Positions 63,593-64,000 of a stretch of 64,000 nucleotides of DNA are shown here, in pieces. Both the position numbers and the translations under genes were made by a program. Each line of letters starts with the position of its first letter. The stretch's first letter is position 1. The DNA is from UBA4416 sp040389965 (lineage in GTDB: Bacteria > Bacteroidota > Bacteroidia > B-17B0 > Aurantibacillaceae): assembly GCA_040389965.1 (NCBI GenBank), contig JAZJZF010000041.1, positions 124,001 through 188,000 on the forward strand. Direction: 5' to 3'. The notes below the pieces were generated by a model, which did no database searches, was not told the DNA's origin, and saw nothing but the letters and a program-made list of their open reading frames with translations.

Positions 63593-64000
63593 TTAAGTTA
63601 ACATTCCTCCGCAAATATTGATGCATTGGCCTGTAATGTAAGAACTCATATCACTTGCTAAAAATAAGGTAAGGTTAGCCACATCCTCTGCTGTACCACC
63701 ACGTTTCAAAGGAATGCCATCTCTCCAGCCCTGTACGGTTTTTTCATCCAGAGCTCCTGTCATTTCCGTTTCAATAAAGCCCGGAGCAATAGCATTGCTG
63801 CGGATGTTACGGCTTCCTAATTCAAGAGCCACCGATTTCGTAAAACCTATAATACCGGCTTTTGAAGCCGAATAATTTGCCTGTCCTGCATTACCTTTTA
63901 CACCAACTACAGAACTCATATTAATGATGGAACCGTAACGGGCTTTCAGCATAGGTTTTTGAACCGCTTTGGTTAAATTAAATACCGATTTTAAGTTGGC
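63593..64000 (-). CDS. fabG: 3-oxoacyl-ACP reductase FabG, C-terminal part (5' truncated by window)
   Basis: 136 codons visible, open to the window edge (ANLKSVFNLTKAVQKPMLKARYGSIIN). Short-chain dehydrogenase: YSASKAG with catalytic Tyr and Lys, IRSNAIAPGFIETEMT, and C-terminal YITGQCINICGGML, the usual FabG ending. Reduces 3-oxoacyl-ACP in fatty-acid synthesis. The internal ATG at 63952 is not the start. The gene extends past 64000. Confidence 0.93.
   Translation of the reverse strand, partial: ANLKSVFNLTKAVQKPMLKARYGSIINMSSVVGVKGNAGQANYSASKAGIIGFTKSVALELGSRNIRSNAIAPGFIETEMTGALDEKTVQGWRDGIPLKRGGTAEDVANLTLFLASDMSSYITGQCINICGGMLT

Overview
The window comes from a low-GC member of the Bacteroidota. 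Evidence: three proteins with type IX secretion (T9SS) C-terminal sorting domains, a PorP/SprF protein, PD40/TPR envelope proteins, the futalosine menaquinone enzyme MqnE, Bacteroidota-only families (DUF6029, Omp28, DUF4230, DUF5819) and many Bacteroidota-type promoters (TTG, 18-24 nt, TAnnTTTG). Two runs of exactly ten Ns (27277-27286 and 35762-35771) show it is a draft scaffold; each lies inside a gene. I cannot name the genus.

Layout. 1-3.3 kb: end of a glycosyltransferase, an ECF sigma factor, rsmG, a MITE-like palindromic repeat, a transaldolase-like aldolase and a sirtuin. 3.4-7.4 kb: a DUF2130 coiled-coil protein, DUF4287, a rhomboid protease, a DUF4253 lipoprotein and a stand-alone LytTR regulator. 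7.5-14.3 kb: a T9SS surface cassette (1257-residue PKD adhesin with type B sorting domain, TPR-PD40 protein, PorP/SprF protein) directly behind rnpB, all on the minus strand. 14.4-21.7 kb: a TPR histidine kinase with a small membrane protein, rimO, a six-repeat secreted protein, a NarL-type regulator, a divergent cell-wall amidase and a thioredoxin. 21.9-26.7 kb: two tandem POT peptide transporters, a cold-shock protein, a frameshifted M48 metallopeptidase and clpS.

26.8-33.6 kb: one giant gene (over 2200 codons, crossed by an assembly gap) for a TPR-PD40-carboxypeptidase-regulatory-SPOR protein with a very long Asn/Thr-rich coiled-coil spacer; a shorter paralog lies at 40.3-42.3 kb. 33.7-44.3 kb: a T9SS type A cargo protein, mqnE (with gap), a glycosyltransferase, an ABC-F ATPase, an esterase, and atpD-atpC. 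44.6-50.3 kb: a GT-C-like membrane protein, an ArsC-like protein, prfB with its programmed +1 frameshift, and an HTTM/DUF5819/DUF4230 group. 50.6-64 kb: a coiled-coil lipoprotein, an orphan ABC ATPase, an acetyltransferase, a large secreted protein, a SET-domain protein, hisS, a TlpA-DUF6029-Omp28 operon, a VWA-like membrane protein and the truncated fabG.

Most genes are housekeeping or cell-envelope genes; no phage, CRISPR array, IS element or tRNA was seen. The points I find most worth following are the PorE-like proteins carrying SPOR domains, a conserved leader shared by two envelope hydrolase genes, near-leaderless promoters at several genes, and genes whose natural start appears to be ATT. 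A classic MITE/REP-like repeat fraction sits between genes.
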